Shown: one piece after another, positions 13,467-25,100 of the stretch
Layout of the letters: every line of letters begins with the position of its first letter
Numbering within the stretch: position 1 is the stretch's first letter
Source: Bombus terrestris
Taxonomy: Eukaryota > Arthropoda > Insecta > Hymenoptera > Apidae
Direction of reading: 5' to 3'
Assembly (NCBI RefSeq): GCF_910591885.1
Contig: NC_063277.1
Span: 15,091,164 to 15,155,163 of the forward strand
Length of the DNA stretch: 64,000 nt
Notes under the pieces: model-generated
The model's input: the letters and a program-made list of their open reading frames with translations, nothing else
Database searches by the model: none
Told to the model about the DNA's origin: nothing
Translations under genes and position numbers: made by a program

Positions 13467-16400
13467 GTCTCTCTAGTCATGCTCATAGAAACATGAATTT
13501 TCCATAAACATTTGCGGTCTAATTATCAATGAAAATGTATTGAAAATCGTATTTAGTTTCCAGAAAATAACACGAGGGCAGAGCCAGTGAAACCAAGATC
13601 AAAGGAGTCGTTCGAGAGGATACCGTTCATCACTGCTGTGTTAACGCACCTAGGGTTCTGTATCCTTATGTTTTTGGGTTTTATAAACCAATTGCTTTTC
13701 ATCCCTAAAGTCGCACAAGAACGCAATAGAGAGGTAAGACTTCAATAACAAGTTTTAATAAAATAAAAAATGTTCTTACGTCATTAACGACACGCAGTGA
13801 AATAATTTATAAAAGTCGTGTAAGCGCAATGTTATTACAAAACATAAATGAAGTTATCGTGTTGAATAAACAGCGTATTAGAATAATACATATATTACAA
13901 AATTAATATATTACAAAAATCTTTTACAAAAATCGGAATCGCAAAAACAATTTTTCTAATACAAAAAGAGAGTTTATTACACTTCAGTATATTCTTGCAT
14001 AATATAAAATAGATTTTTTCTATAGTCCTGATCTACGACAATAATGATTACATATATATATATATATCGAACTAGGTCAAATATACACACACATACATAT
14101 ATATATATGATCTACGACAATAATATATATATATGTAATCATTATTGTCGTAGATCATATATATATATGTATATGTGTGTATATTTGACCTAGTTCGAGA
14201 GATGAAGTTAATGGACGAATGATTTTGTGATTTGAAAGACTGAGATCAAGAAAAATGGATGCGAATAACCACATACAAGCAACAAGGGACTCGATGGAAA
14301 AAAGAAGAAAAGAAACTAAAAAGTAATGATCGAACCGAAAATGAAAGTAATCGAGAAAGAGAATCGCATGAAAGAGAAGTGGAATCGATTCCATTCGATT
14401 TGAATTACGATTGTTCACTAAAGAGACTCGATTGATCGCAATGTAAAACAATCAGTAACCGCGAAACGTTCGTGCTCGTAATTTCTTTCAAATGGAACAG
14501 ATAATTGAAATAATCATTCACGTTGTGTTACGGTTTCCTTTAAGCAATTTTTAATGCATGATATTCGTTTTATCACCGCAACATGAAAGGGATTTCCGAC
14601 GATGACAAAGTATTTTCTTAAAAACAATCAAAAGCTTATAAAAGTAAATTATATCTTAGTTGCGCGGCGCCAGTGAGGATTGACGAAAATAATTAATTAA
14701 AAAAAATTAAGATTCCGCAAAGAAAAATTCCATCACGATAATGTTTTTCTAAAAAAGTATGAAAATTCTTTAATGTCATTAAAATTTTTTAAATAAACTA
14801 TTTCATTTATCAACAAATGTTCGATAATTCTTTTATTAAGCTGAGGGGAGAGACTCGGGAATAAAATACAAGATTCGATATTTAATCTAGAGTTGAATCA
14901 TAAATACACGTATATGTCCTCGAAAGATATGGGTCTAGTAAATTGATATTCTTCTATTTAGTATTAGATATTAATACAAAAGAAAATGGACAATTTGCTT
15001 TTTTTTCTTCTTTAGAGGAAAGCTTTCTTCCTCTCTTTCCATTATGTTTAAGAGAATTGTCGTAATTTATATATAAATCATAATTTCTAAATAGCATTCG
15101 AAGGATTATTTTTATTATTAAATATATTTGTTAAGTATACTTAAAAAAAAAAGAAAAGAAAAAGATGTGTGATCCATGGGAGACGTTTTAAATTGAAATT
15201 CATTCGTCAAGTTACATTGATACAGACATGTTAAAATCACTTATTTTGAGACACCCTGTAAATACTGTAGTGTACTACTTGCGAGAACAGTTTTGCGCAA
15301 TGCTATACAGCCATATACAGTATATTGTACAGCTGTCTAAATAAAAGGATGAATTTGAAATTTCATCTCATGTTAAAAAGATTGTTTAAAACTATTATCA
15401 CTTTGCACATTGTAATCTTTACGAAATAATTTATTTAATTTAGCTCGTAATTGAATCTTTGTACTTATATGTACTTTATAGCTATAAATCTCTTTTGTGT
15501 TTTAATAAAGATATTTTCTTTATAGATGTATCTAAACCTTATAAAAAATTAGACTGTCTTCACGTAAAATAAGTAATTCGTTTTACGTAAATATTCAAAT
15601 CATGGTAGCGTGTAATATGATTAAAAATAATGTTTAAAAATTGATCATTACATCACAAGGTGCTATAATTTTCTTTCTGTTTCTTATTTTCTACTTTTTA
15701 ATTTGCTTTTTTATAGAATTAATTTTTAAATAAGTCAGAGGAAAATAATTCTGATTTTCTCCGCAATTAAGATTATTCATTTGTCTATGGTAGATTAATT
15801 TCAATGAAGGAATAAAATTCCAAATGATTCCAAATATTTTCTTTGTTTCAGGGTTATGCAGCACTGTACGAACATTTCGAAGAATTTTATCTTCGATACG
15901 TTTACAGAAGAGTGAGGGATTGTTGGAACAGGCCCATATGTTCTGTTCCAGGTGCGACAGTTACACTTAAGGATAGAATAACAAAAGATTATGGATGGAC
16001 GTTTCAGTAAGTTAGCGAAAAGTCTACAAAAATTTCGTCAGCTTTGACACAAAATTCTGTGATTAATATTTATCGAATCTGGCATTAAATGAGATTTCAT
16101 TACGAATATAATCTGTAATTCGTACTGATATGAATTTTTTATGTATTAATTCTTATCTTAGTCATTTTTCTTATTATTATACGTAAACTCTATTAATTTC
16201 ATCGTGATTATTGTTCAATTTTGAAATGAATCTGAGATAACATCAATGTGAAATATACGGATTCGAAAATCGTAACTCGATTGGGAGGTACAGGAAGGCA
16301 GACATTCGCCTTGATTAAATGTAATGAAGAACTCAAGGGGATTTGACGACTAGTGAGCGAGAAAGCAGATTTATAACTTGGAAATCAAATTCAATGGACT

Positions 16401-18323
16401 TTGATCAGCTTCATCGTTTTTTATTAATATCATCTAATTTTCAAGATCATTTTCATTTCAGTCTTCTCCCACCTTTTATTTAGGAATTCTGTTTAATTCG
16501 ATTCAATATAAATTTTCATCGAATAAATTCATTAAATATATGTATATATATATATATACGATATTTTCACGTTTTAGTTAAATAAGTCATATCATTATTT
16601 TATATTTGCTATTCTTTTATTTAGGTTTACAGGAACGACATCAGAATGTATAAATTTAGGATCGTATAATTACTTGGGCTTCGCGGAGGCAAATGGTAAA
16701 TGTGCTGATCAAAGTATTGAAACTTTGAAGAAATTTGGCTGTGCTAGTTGCAGTAGTCGCCTCGAACTCGGTAATGAATTTTTCTCGGTTTAGTTATAAA
16801 TTTTTACTATACAATAAAAATATATATATATTTTTTTATATTCAGGAAACATGCCAATTCACGAAGAATTAGAGCAACTGACGGCTAGATTTTTGGGCGT
16901 GGAGGACGCCATTGTATTTGGAATGGGTTTTGCAACAAATGCTCTTAATTTGCCCTCGTTAGTAAGCAAAGGTTGTTTAGTACTAAGTGATGAAAAAAAT
17001 CATGCTTCATTGATACTTGGGCTAAGGCTGTCCGGTGCTACTGTGAGAGTGTTTAAGCATAATAGTAAGTTTGTAAAATAGTGAATCGACACTGGTAAAA
17101 TCCGATATATTGTCTAAAATGTTCAATTTTGTATTGTCATAGACATGAAGCATCTAGAAAAATGTTTAAAAACTGCAATAGTTTTTGGTCAACCAGATTC
17201 TGGAGAACCTTGGAAAAAAATAGTAATTGTAGTGGAAGGCGTTTATTCCATGGAAGGTTCTATTGTACATTTACCTGAGATTTTGCAACTCAAGAAGAAG
17301 TACAAAGTGTGTACATTTATTTACACATATGTAACTCCACTACAATGTATCTGGAATATTAAAGTGTAATTGAATATAACAGGCATATCTTTATTTGGAT
17401 GAGGCTCATAGCACTGGTGCATTAGGTAAACGTGGAAGAGGAGTTTGCGATTATTATGAAATTGATCCAAAAGAGGTGGATATACTAATGGGTACTTTTA
17501 CAAAAAGTTTTGGATCTGCTGGAGGTTATATTGCTGGAACAAAGGTGAACAGATTTTTGAGAAATATTCTCATAATTATGAATATAATGTCCTTTCTTGA
17601 TATCAAAAATTGATGGTAATAATGATGTTTCTATAATTCTAGTCATTAATAAACCATTTAAGGATATACAGTCACGCGCATACTTACGCAGTAGCCATGT
17701 CTCCACCGATAGCACAGCAAATCATAACTTCGATGAAAATAATTACCGGTGAAGATGGTACAGACGATGGAAAGAGAAGAACGAAACAATTAGCAAGAAA
17801 TACTAGGTACTTTAGGCGCAGACTTAATCAGATTGGAGTTATTATTTATGGGAACGAAGACTCGCCTGTTGTACCTATGTTAGTTTACCTGTTTTCTAAA
17901 ATAGGGTATGTGTCCAAGATTATAGTGTGAGGAGATGAAACAAATTGAAAATCAAATCGTAATTATGCTTCCAATTAACAGCGCAGTTGTACGAACGTTA
18001 ACTACGTATAACATAGCTGCAGTAGGTGTTGGATTTCCAGCAACTCCATTAATGGAAGGCAGAATACGATTTTGTCTTTCTGCTGCACACACTAAACAAC
18101 AACTAGATTATGTAAGTATATACATTTTCTTGCTAGTCTATTTTCTCTTTTCCCTCTTTCTTGAACACGAGTATTATTTCTAATTGAGATTTTCATTTTT
18201 CTTTTCTTCACCTAGGTATTGTCACATATTGAGAGTCTTGCAGATTCCTTGGGTTTAAGATATTCTCGTAAAATTCGCGATCCAGCGCCTATTGAATATT
18301 ATTCCGATGGAGAGACCGAATGA
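9888..18323 (+). CDS. SPTLC2: Serine palmitoyltransferase subunit 2 (complete, 10 coding exons)
   Basis: PLP-dependent ER enzyme subunit that condenses serine with palmitoyl-CoA, the first step of sphingolipid synthesis, as a dimer with SPTLC1. The Drosophila orthologue is lace. Coding exons read as 9888-10019, 13557-13733, 15852-16006, 16625-16770, 16846-17064, 17143-17306, 17383-17544, 17643-17905, 17982-18111 and 18216-18323. All junctions have GT/AG and keep frame, giving 551 residues (human about 562). Exon 2 carries the membrane segment (about residues 68-92). LDEAH (336-340) and GTFTKSFG follow; Lys372 is the expected PLP-binding lysine. GNEDSPVVP and GFPATP near the C-terminus are typical of subunit 2. 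The start at 9888 has a good context (AAAATGGCG), and no in-frame ATG lies upstream. Introns 1 and 2 are long (3.5 and 2.1 kb). No key residue is missing. Confidence 0.95.
10020..13556 (+). other. Intron 1 of lace/SPTLC2
   Basis: AT-rich intron with donor GTTAGA and acceptor ATTTAG. An alternative AG six bases into exon 2 would break the frame, which is how the acceptor was chosen. It holds a CT microsatellite (13422-13476) shortly before the acceptor and a short near-duplicate of CATTGAATATCATGA at 12545-12578. I see no nested gene. Confidence 0.75.
13422..13476. repeat. (CT)n microsatellite in lace intron 1
   Basis: An almost uninterrupted CT/pyrimidine run 80 bases upstream of exon 2. It lies where it could act as an extra polypyrimidine tract, but simple-repeat origin is sufficient explanation. 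Confidence 0.9.
13734..15851 (+). other. Intron 2 of lace/SPTLC2
   Basis: A 2.1-kb AT-rich intron containing the large inverted repeat at 14068-14197, which is listed separately. Nothing else with coding or RNA-gene character was seen. Confidence 0.75.
14068..14197. repeat. 57-bp near-perfect inverted repeat (foldback)
   Basis: The left arm 14068-14124 (CGAACTAGGTCAAATATACA...) and right arm 14141-14197 are reverse complements at 56 of 57 positions, separated by 16 bases. A further copy of GATCTACGACAATAATGATT lies at 14030-14049 and can pair with the same right arm, so two alternative hairpins compete. The arms include CA/GT and AT runs, but the non-simple ends (CGAACTAGGTCAAAT and GATCTACGACAATAAT) show that this is a real inverted duplication. 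Confidence 0.9.
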
Positions 18324-20108
18324 CCTGCTATGTAGAAAATAGACTCTCTAGGATGTTCACTTTGCTCCAAAGAAGCCCCTCGTATTTCTATGGAGAAACA
18401 CTGCCTTGAAAGAACTCTACACGCATTCTTTTATACGCTTTTCCATCGATGGCCACACTGTACCTCTTAATTGAATCACAAATAACAAAAGAATACACAC
18501 ACACACACGTGTGTGTGTTCTTTTGTTATTTGTGTGTGTATGTGTGTGTGTGTGTGTCGCTATCAATTATGACATCATAAATTAATAATCCATTATTTTA
18601 GAAGAAACTGCTTCTTCTTCCTCTTTTTTGGATATCGTTGGAAATTTCACATGAACGAAGAAAGTGTCGAATATTTTTAAAGATTTTTCGCACTATGTAC
18701 AACGAATTACAAAATATTACGGAGAAGCCAAGAGTGCGTCAGAGTTCAATTGGCCCATTATTTTACGTGCACGAAGCTCGTAGAGGCATATGCACATATC
18801 GGTGGCTGTGATATGCCAGAAATCCTAGATTCACAAGGTAGTTCTAACAGATGAAATTTACTCAAAGTAGTTCTTCCTTCCCGAGTAAAATAGAAAAGTT
18901 AGAAGTTCGATATTTTTCTAAAAGGAGGGAAAAAATCGAACCAAGATTTTACTGAAGATATTTGGAAGCTCTTTGATGAATTCTACACCACACTACCGAA
19001 ATTGCATTTACTTCATATCAAGCTTTTACATCAAAATTTAATCCCTATTGCTATGGCAAATACCTTAGTATTACGAGGTATGCAACAGCATAGAGCTTTG
19101 TAAACTTATTTACTTTCTATTATATGTTTAAGAAAGTTCACGCATACACGCAAATACATATACGCAACGAACAGTTAAGGTAAGTACTTGACATATTTAA
19201 TGCAAAAGATACACATCTATGCGCAACAAATACTGGAAATAATACTTTGAGTTTATCGCAAGTGATAAATTATCTCCAGTTATTACAGCAAGAGGGTTTA
19301 AATTTAAGATGATAAAATATAATGTTTTTTCTCACTTAAATATTATACAAATTTATACTACGATACTACGATTAAAAATTTATTTTTTTTAATAACGTTT
19401 TAAATAGTTTTATAGCTTTATTTCCAGTCTGCATTTCTTCTTTTAAGGCGAGCGTCATGTCCAAAAAAGAAAATAAAGCATTTTATACTTTATTTTCTGC
19501 AAAAGGCGCACGTTTTCAGAAGTGATAATTTCATATATTTTTTTTTATTTTTAGAATGATATAATATCTTATGACTAAGTATTTGATTTTGTAAAGAATT
19601 GCACATTATGAGAATAGCTGCACAAACTTTTTAATATCATTTTTGTATTTAGAGCATTAACTGAATTATATACTTTTTAAAAAGCAACAACATATATTTC
19701 GTTTTACCATAATTGCAAATAATTTCTAAGAAATTGTCGTTTCGATCTAATTTATATTTAAAACTATGTTTTATATTTAAATTGAAAAGAATGCAACTTA
19801 ATGGTATACATTTAAAGCAACGGAAGAAATGAAATTAATATTATGTATCTATATTAAAATTGAATTCAATTGTAAATGAAACACTTTCATCTGCGATTGA
19901 TTTATGTATATTAAGCGAAACTTTATTTTAGATGATATGATACGTGCGAAAAATAAAATATTTTATGGTAAAAAAAGAAATATAATTCAAATTAAAAAAA
20001 ATAAAGCAATTTTTTAAATACAATTTGTATTGTTCTTATTAATATAATACTATTATTTCATTAATTAATTAAAGAAGAAGTAGAATATTGTTAGAAAACG
20101 TCGGTACA
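18324..20108 (+). other. 3' UTR of lace/SPTLC2 and tail-to-tail gap to Gemin6
   Basis: No coding gene. Candidate plus-strand polyadenylation signals AATAAA are at 19472-19477, 19952-19957 and 20000-20005, so the lace 3' UTR may be 1.1-1.7 kb long and nearly meet the 3' end of Gemin6 from the other strand. A strong hairpin lies at 18481-18530. Confidence 0.6.
18481..18530 (+). repeat. CA/GT hairpin in the lace 3' UTR
   Basis: AATAACAAAAGAA (18481-18493) is perfectly complementary to 18518-18530. Inside it, CACACACAC (18500-18508) pairs with GTGTGTGTG, leaving a 6-base bulge on the left side. Further GT repeats follow to about 18558. In RNA this would be a stable stem about 160 bases after the stop codon. 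Confidence 0.85.
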
Positions 20109-20680
20109 TCAAATTTGTATACGGGAAAGAAGATTTTGAATTCTTCCCAAGATAATGCTATTATCGCAAATGCAATCGGCGGGTTCATACGGTGGTTTTA
20201 TTGAAAGTACATTTTCTATTGTTAAAATATCGTTCTGTTCTTTTACGGGGAATCTATTTTCTTGCAATAATTTTATTACAGCACTTTTTCGCTTCTCTAC
20301 TGTTGATCGAAGAATATTTGTTGGCGCGTTCATAAACAATTGTGGTAATTCACATAATTGGTTTGGAGAGATCTCTATATTTTTTATCGCATGGCCAAAT
20401 ACAATTTTTAAATTATTTTGTTGGCAGCCTTGTAGAAGTACAATACTGAAAAACAATTTATAAATTATTTATAAATATATATATATAAATAATACCGAGG
20501 AGTTAAAATATTATATGAAAGATTTTCTAACCTTTCTGATACTGGATCAACCGTATAAACAATACCAGAAATCGTGTTATTATCTTCAGTTGAAATGTTC
20601 ACTTCTTTACCAACGTAACTCTTAAATAATAAAGGATCATTTTTGTAAATTTTATGGGAAAAATGCGAATTCTCTTCCAT
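20109..20680 (-). CDS. Gemin6: Gemin6, SMN-complex subunit (complete, 2 coding exons)
   Basis: Gemin6 is a small Sm-fold protein that pairs with Gemin7 in the SMN complex, which loads Sm rings onto spliceosomal snRNAs. Coding exons are 20680-20532 and 20445-20109 (minus). The donor AAG/GTTAGA and acceptor TTTTTCAG join ...DPVSE-S-IVLLQG in frame, giving 161 residues (human 167). The Sm-like half (about 15-80) shows the YVGKEV strand, the TVDPVSESIVLL block and the FGHAIKNIE strand, matching the family's order. The C-terminal part has the NRFPVKEQND segment and ends in SIILGRIQNLLSRIQ, resembling the human terminus. The start at 20680 is the only ATG that fits. It diverges from TRAPPC4 (455 bases between starts). 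Confidence 0.9.
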
Positions 20681-21135
20681 GACTCAAAGATTTGTCTTGC
20701 AAAGAGTAATATATAATCTATTAATATAAATTTAAAATTCGTTTAGATTTACAGACAATTGTGTATAACCACGTGTTCGTTGACACTGTCTCTCATTTCT
20801 TATTGTCCATTTTAGCACAAGACAAAAACTCAATATATATTTATTAATATATAATTATAATTTGTGTACTAACTGTTATCAAATTATCTGTGATTAATAT
20901 ATGAGTTGTAAGCTATTTATGAACTGTCTAGTAATTTTCATGTGAAATCTAAGCTATTTACGAACGACTACTGGTTCTCATACGAAGTCTAAGTAAAACA
21001 TAACCTAAAAAGTACTTGATATTTGACAGTTGTATCATAAATAAACAGTTAATTGAAAACTATAAATAGATGAAGTTTAAAATTAGTAACTAAAAAGTGA
21101 GAATTAATTACATTGTAATTTGAAATAATATAATC
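20681..21135. promoter_or_regulatory. Shared divergent promoter region, Gemin6 / TRAPPC4
   Basis: The two start codons face away from each other across 455 bases, so both promoters must lie here. The gap contains a diverged tandem duplication of about 40 bases (20909-20989, units beginning TAAGCTATTTA). No TATA box or other core element is convincing. Confidence 0.55.
20909..20989. repeat. 40-bp diverged tandem duplication in a divergent promoter
   Basis: Units 20909-20949 and 20950-20989 share TAAGCTATTTA(T/C)GAAC and a TCAT..GAA.TC tail. A third TAAG begins straight after. Divergence suggests age or selection at only some positions. Confidence 0.65.
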
Positions 21136-21863
21136 ATGGTTATTTATGGTGTTTATATCGTATCAAAATCGGGTGGACTAATATTTAATCACGATCACAA
21201 TGTTCCACGAATTGAAAATGAAAGGACATTTAATTTTCCTCTTGATATAAAGTTAAATTACGAAAATAAGAAGATTGTCGTTTCATTTGGGCAAAAAGAT
21301 GGAATTAATGGTAAGGACATCTCCCTCACTTCCAAAAAAATTTCTTTATATTTCACGATTGACTAATGTATTCGCTTCTTCCAGTGGGTCATGTTTTAAC
21401 CGCAGTAAATGGTAGTCCTGTAATAGGTCGCGAATTGGAGAATGGGAAAGATGTGTTTGAATTACTAGAACAACCAGAGAATTTTCCTATGTCGCTTAAA
21501 TTCAGTCGAGCAAGGATGACAACCAATGAAAAAATTTTTTTAGCATCAATGTTTTATCCTCTATTTGCAATTGCTAGTCAATTAAGTCCTGAACCCCGTT
21601 GTTCTGGCATTGAAATTTTAGAAGCAGATACATTTAGATTACATTGCTACCAAACATTGACTGGAATTAAATTCATTGTGGTAGCAGAACCTACACAAAG
21701 TGGAATAGAAATTCTGTTGAAAAGAGTATATGAACTATATGCAGATTATGCTTTGAAAAATCCTTTTTATTCACTGGAAATGCCAATTAGATGTGAATTG
21801 TTTGAGACTAATTTACAAAGCTTATTAGAAAATGTTGAGAAGTCTGGTGCTAGCAACGTATAA
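21136..21863 (+). CDS. Trappc4: TRAPPC4 / synbindin (complete, 2 coding exons)
   Basis: Core longin-fold subunit (yeast Trs23) of the TRAPP complexes, which activate Rab1 in ER-Golgi and intra-Golgi traffic. Exons 21136-21310 and 21385-21863 join at DGIN-VGH (donor GTAAGG, acceptor TTCCAG), giving 217 residues (human 219). The N-terminus MVIYGVYIVSKSGGLIF is the first longin strand pair. Also seen are the VGHVLTAVNG insertion motif, NEKIFLASMF, the highly conserved FRLHCYQTLTGIKF and the C-terminal LKNPFYSLEMPIRCELF. The gene diverges from Gemin6 and converges with the epoxide hydrolase. No defect seen. Confidence 0.95.
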
Positions 21864-22126
21864 TCCATGATAAGGTAATTATCTTATAAATAATATTACA
21901 CAAAACTTGTACAAAATCAATGTTGGTTAAGTCAGATGAATCTTGTTAACATTTTGTATGACTGGTATTGTAAAGTACAATGTATTAAACTGTAAATGAT
22001 ACTGAATGTAAATAATCAAGATTCTCGTTTATATTTAATATGAAACATGTACAATTTATTAAAGTAGTTTAAAAAAATATATCATTACTTGTGCAAAAAT
22101 GATTAAGAATTAAATTGAACTACAAT
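21864..22126. other. Convergent 3' ends of TRAPPC4 and epoxide hydrolase
   Basis: Only 263 bases separate the two stop codons. The block ATTTATTAAAG near 22054-22064 gives AATAAA on the minus strand (22055-22060) and ATTAAA on the plus strand (22058-22063), so one short sequence may serve polyadenylation of both genes. Confidence 0.6.
22055..22060 (-). terminator. Polyadenylation signal AATAAA of epoxide hydrolase
   Basis: TTTATT on the plus strand reads AATAAA on the minus strand, 67 bases after the stop codon of the epoxide hydrolase gene. Confidence 0.55.
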
Positions 22127-25100
22127 TTATGCAGATTTTGCCTTAGGTTCCTCAGTTTTTTTAACAAAACTGAAAATATCATCAGCTAGGAGTCTAGGTT
22201 CTTCAAAAGCTGCAAAGTGTCCACCACGTGGCATAACATTATATTGAATTATGTTAGGATATCTTGATTTAAGCAAACTTTTAGGCTGAATTAATAGTTC
22301 CTGCGGGAATGCTGCACAAGCTGTAGGTACATTTATGGGCAATCTGAAATAAAATGTATTTTTAAACATTCGGAATAGGCACAAAAAATTCATAAATTTA
22401 TAGAATGAGATAAACTTACTGATCAACTTTTAAAGCTCTATATGCTGAATCAAAGTTCTCAGCATAAAGTCTAACACTTGTAGTAATGCTGTTACTGACC
22501 CAATATATCATTATATTGTCTAACAGCTCGTCTAACGTATATTTTTCTGTTAAACCACCATCATCTCGTTCTTTATATGCTTTATTTGTCCATGTGCTGA
22601 ACTTTTCCAAAATATATGCCGCTAATGCATCAGGCGAGGCAGTTAATGCAGTGCCTGAGGAACAATTTTATAAATTTTAAATCTTATAATTTATATATAA
22701 TTTATATATGTACATTTAAACAATGTATATCATCAATAACTTTCAACAGAGGAAGCAAAAATACCTATAGTGTCTGGCTTTGTAGCCTGTATGTGTAAAT
22801 AACCACTTTCTTCAACTAGCGTAGACAAAGCTGTACTGAAGGGATAATAGAGTGAATAATGTTCGTTTACTCCTACTAAAGATGGGAAATAGCTACCAAT
22901 AATTGACCAAGCGAAATTAGACGCTGACATCAGGACAACACACATGTTCGCGTGTAAGCCAGTTATTCTAAAAATCAAATGCATAACGTTTCATTTCTTT
23001 CAAAAATGTATATTACTATTATTACTAACTTTTCGGGGAATAGAGCAGCCATGTTAGCGGAAATAAGAGATCCCCAATCACCTCCTTGGACATAAAACTT
23101 TTCAAAGCCAAGTCTATGCATCAGATTCTTGAATACTACAGCCATCTGAGAGAAAAGTCAGTAGAAAATAATATGTACGTCAGTCATATTTTTGTGTAAA
23201 TAAAAAGGAGAAGCGTTACCTGACTAGTAGCCATGCCCGGTCGTACCGCTCCTTCTGAGAAACCGTATCCCGGAAGTGACGGTGCAATAACTTCGAACAC
23301 GAAGTTCTGATTAGGCCAAGGTTTTGTTAGTATGGGTATAATTTTTTGGAATTCCACAACTGATCCCGGCCATCCATGTAGCATTAGCAGAGGCAGAACT
23401 TTTAAGTTCTTATCCTTTGGTAGATTTGTTGGTTTCACATGATAGAAATGTATATCCAAGCCTAATGTTTTCAAGTTCTTTACTTTTAACTTTGTTTAGG
23501 ATTTTTTATTAATTAAAAAAATATGCGAATTGTTCCATTACCTTGGATAGTTGTGATAAACTGAGGATATTTGTTTAGCAACGCCTGTCTTTCAGTCCAG
23601 TTATATTTATCTCTCCAATAATCAAGTACCGTATTGAGATATTTAGTCGAAATACCGTAAGTCCATGCAACATCTTCCAATGGTTGAGCGTACGTTCTTC
23701 TATGTGTCAGGCGATATTTTAAATCATCCAAGACCTTTGAACAGTTCAGGAATTCTTTTTAAAATATAATCAGAAGATTAGAAGCAAAAAATAAATCTTA
23801 TTTGATTTTTTATTTACTTTTTTTGGTACATCGATCTTGAAAGGTCGTATTTCTGTAGACTCTTTTCCATTTTTTTTCGGTCCCCAGTTTGTCTCCGGCA
23901 ACGTTGGAACCTTATGTTCTTGCGTGGAACTAAACGAATTATTGAATTTATTTATGTAATAAATAATAATTAGTCACAGGTAAAATAAGAGGTCTTTGTG
24001 TTAAATAATTGTGAAAAAAGGTTACAATACTTTAAATATTAAAATCTTATGTTGAAATGTAATTAGTTGATTGTATTTTTGAAAGTTTACACTCATGACC
24101 TTCGTAAATCGAAATCATGTTTTCTCAACTTACAAGTAAGAGTGTTTTATCAAATATAACTTAGATGAAAGATAAGATTTATTTAAAAGATATAATACCA
24201 ATATCTTATAAATGATGAGTAATCAATCTTCGATCTTAAGCTATGTACAGACAGTACCAGGCATGCCTCGCGGGTCTGCTTTATAAAGTATTCTATTGGT
24301 AAAAAATGTGCAATATAAAATTATTTTACAGTGTAATTTCATGATTTAATTCAAAACAATAATATTTTGATATTTTCTGATAAGGGTAAATATTTTTTAT
24401 ACAATAATATTTTGATAATGATGTTTTGTTAGAAAATCAATTTACATAGATACAAGCATAAGTATTTTGTGAATAATATTCAAGATGGATAGAAATGCAA
24501 CAATAAGAACATTCCTATTAGCATTTTATTAGTATGCTTATTTTTAGAAATCTAGAAACTGATCTTGATTTTGTAATGTTTGAAAGTCATGTAATTGTAA
24601 CTGCTATGATGATTAGATAACACCACAGCTGGACATTCTGCTCTTAAACTGTTGTAAGTAGCAACAGTAACTGGCAGTAATTCTACACTGTTATCAATAA
24701 ATTTCGAATTATCTTATTACAAATAAGAAAATCTAATCTCAATACATGTTAAAAGATCTTACGTTGCATAAATGGAAAATAATATTTTTTGCTTGTCTTA
24801 TTTAATGCTTATGACTTTTTATACTATAATGTAAACTGCATGTTGTATATAGATGATAGTTTAAACTTAGATAGTGATAAAGTACAAAAGTCAACATTAT
24901 AATAATATGCTGGTTTCCAACGGATGATAATTATAATTTTTTGCTATTCATCGCATGATATAGCGAATTTTATTAATAAAACAGCCATATATTAAATAAT
25001 AGATTTATGACATCAATCAAATGGATTTTCTTTTCTTATTTTAACCTTACACCGAATTATAAATGATTTGAACGATAAGTATTTTATACGTCGATTAAAT

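Noticed and set aside
14155..14451. 98-codon minus-strand frame beside the foldback
   Set aside because: It begins inside an AT repeat, has no family resemblance and lies wholly within a lace intron.
15240..15260. GAGACACCCTGTA, reminiscent of transposon ends seen in Hymenoptera
   Set aside because: Only one end is visible, with no partner or target duplication.
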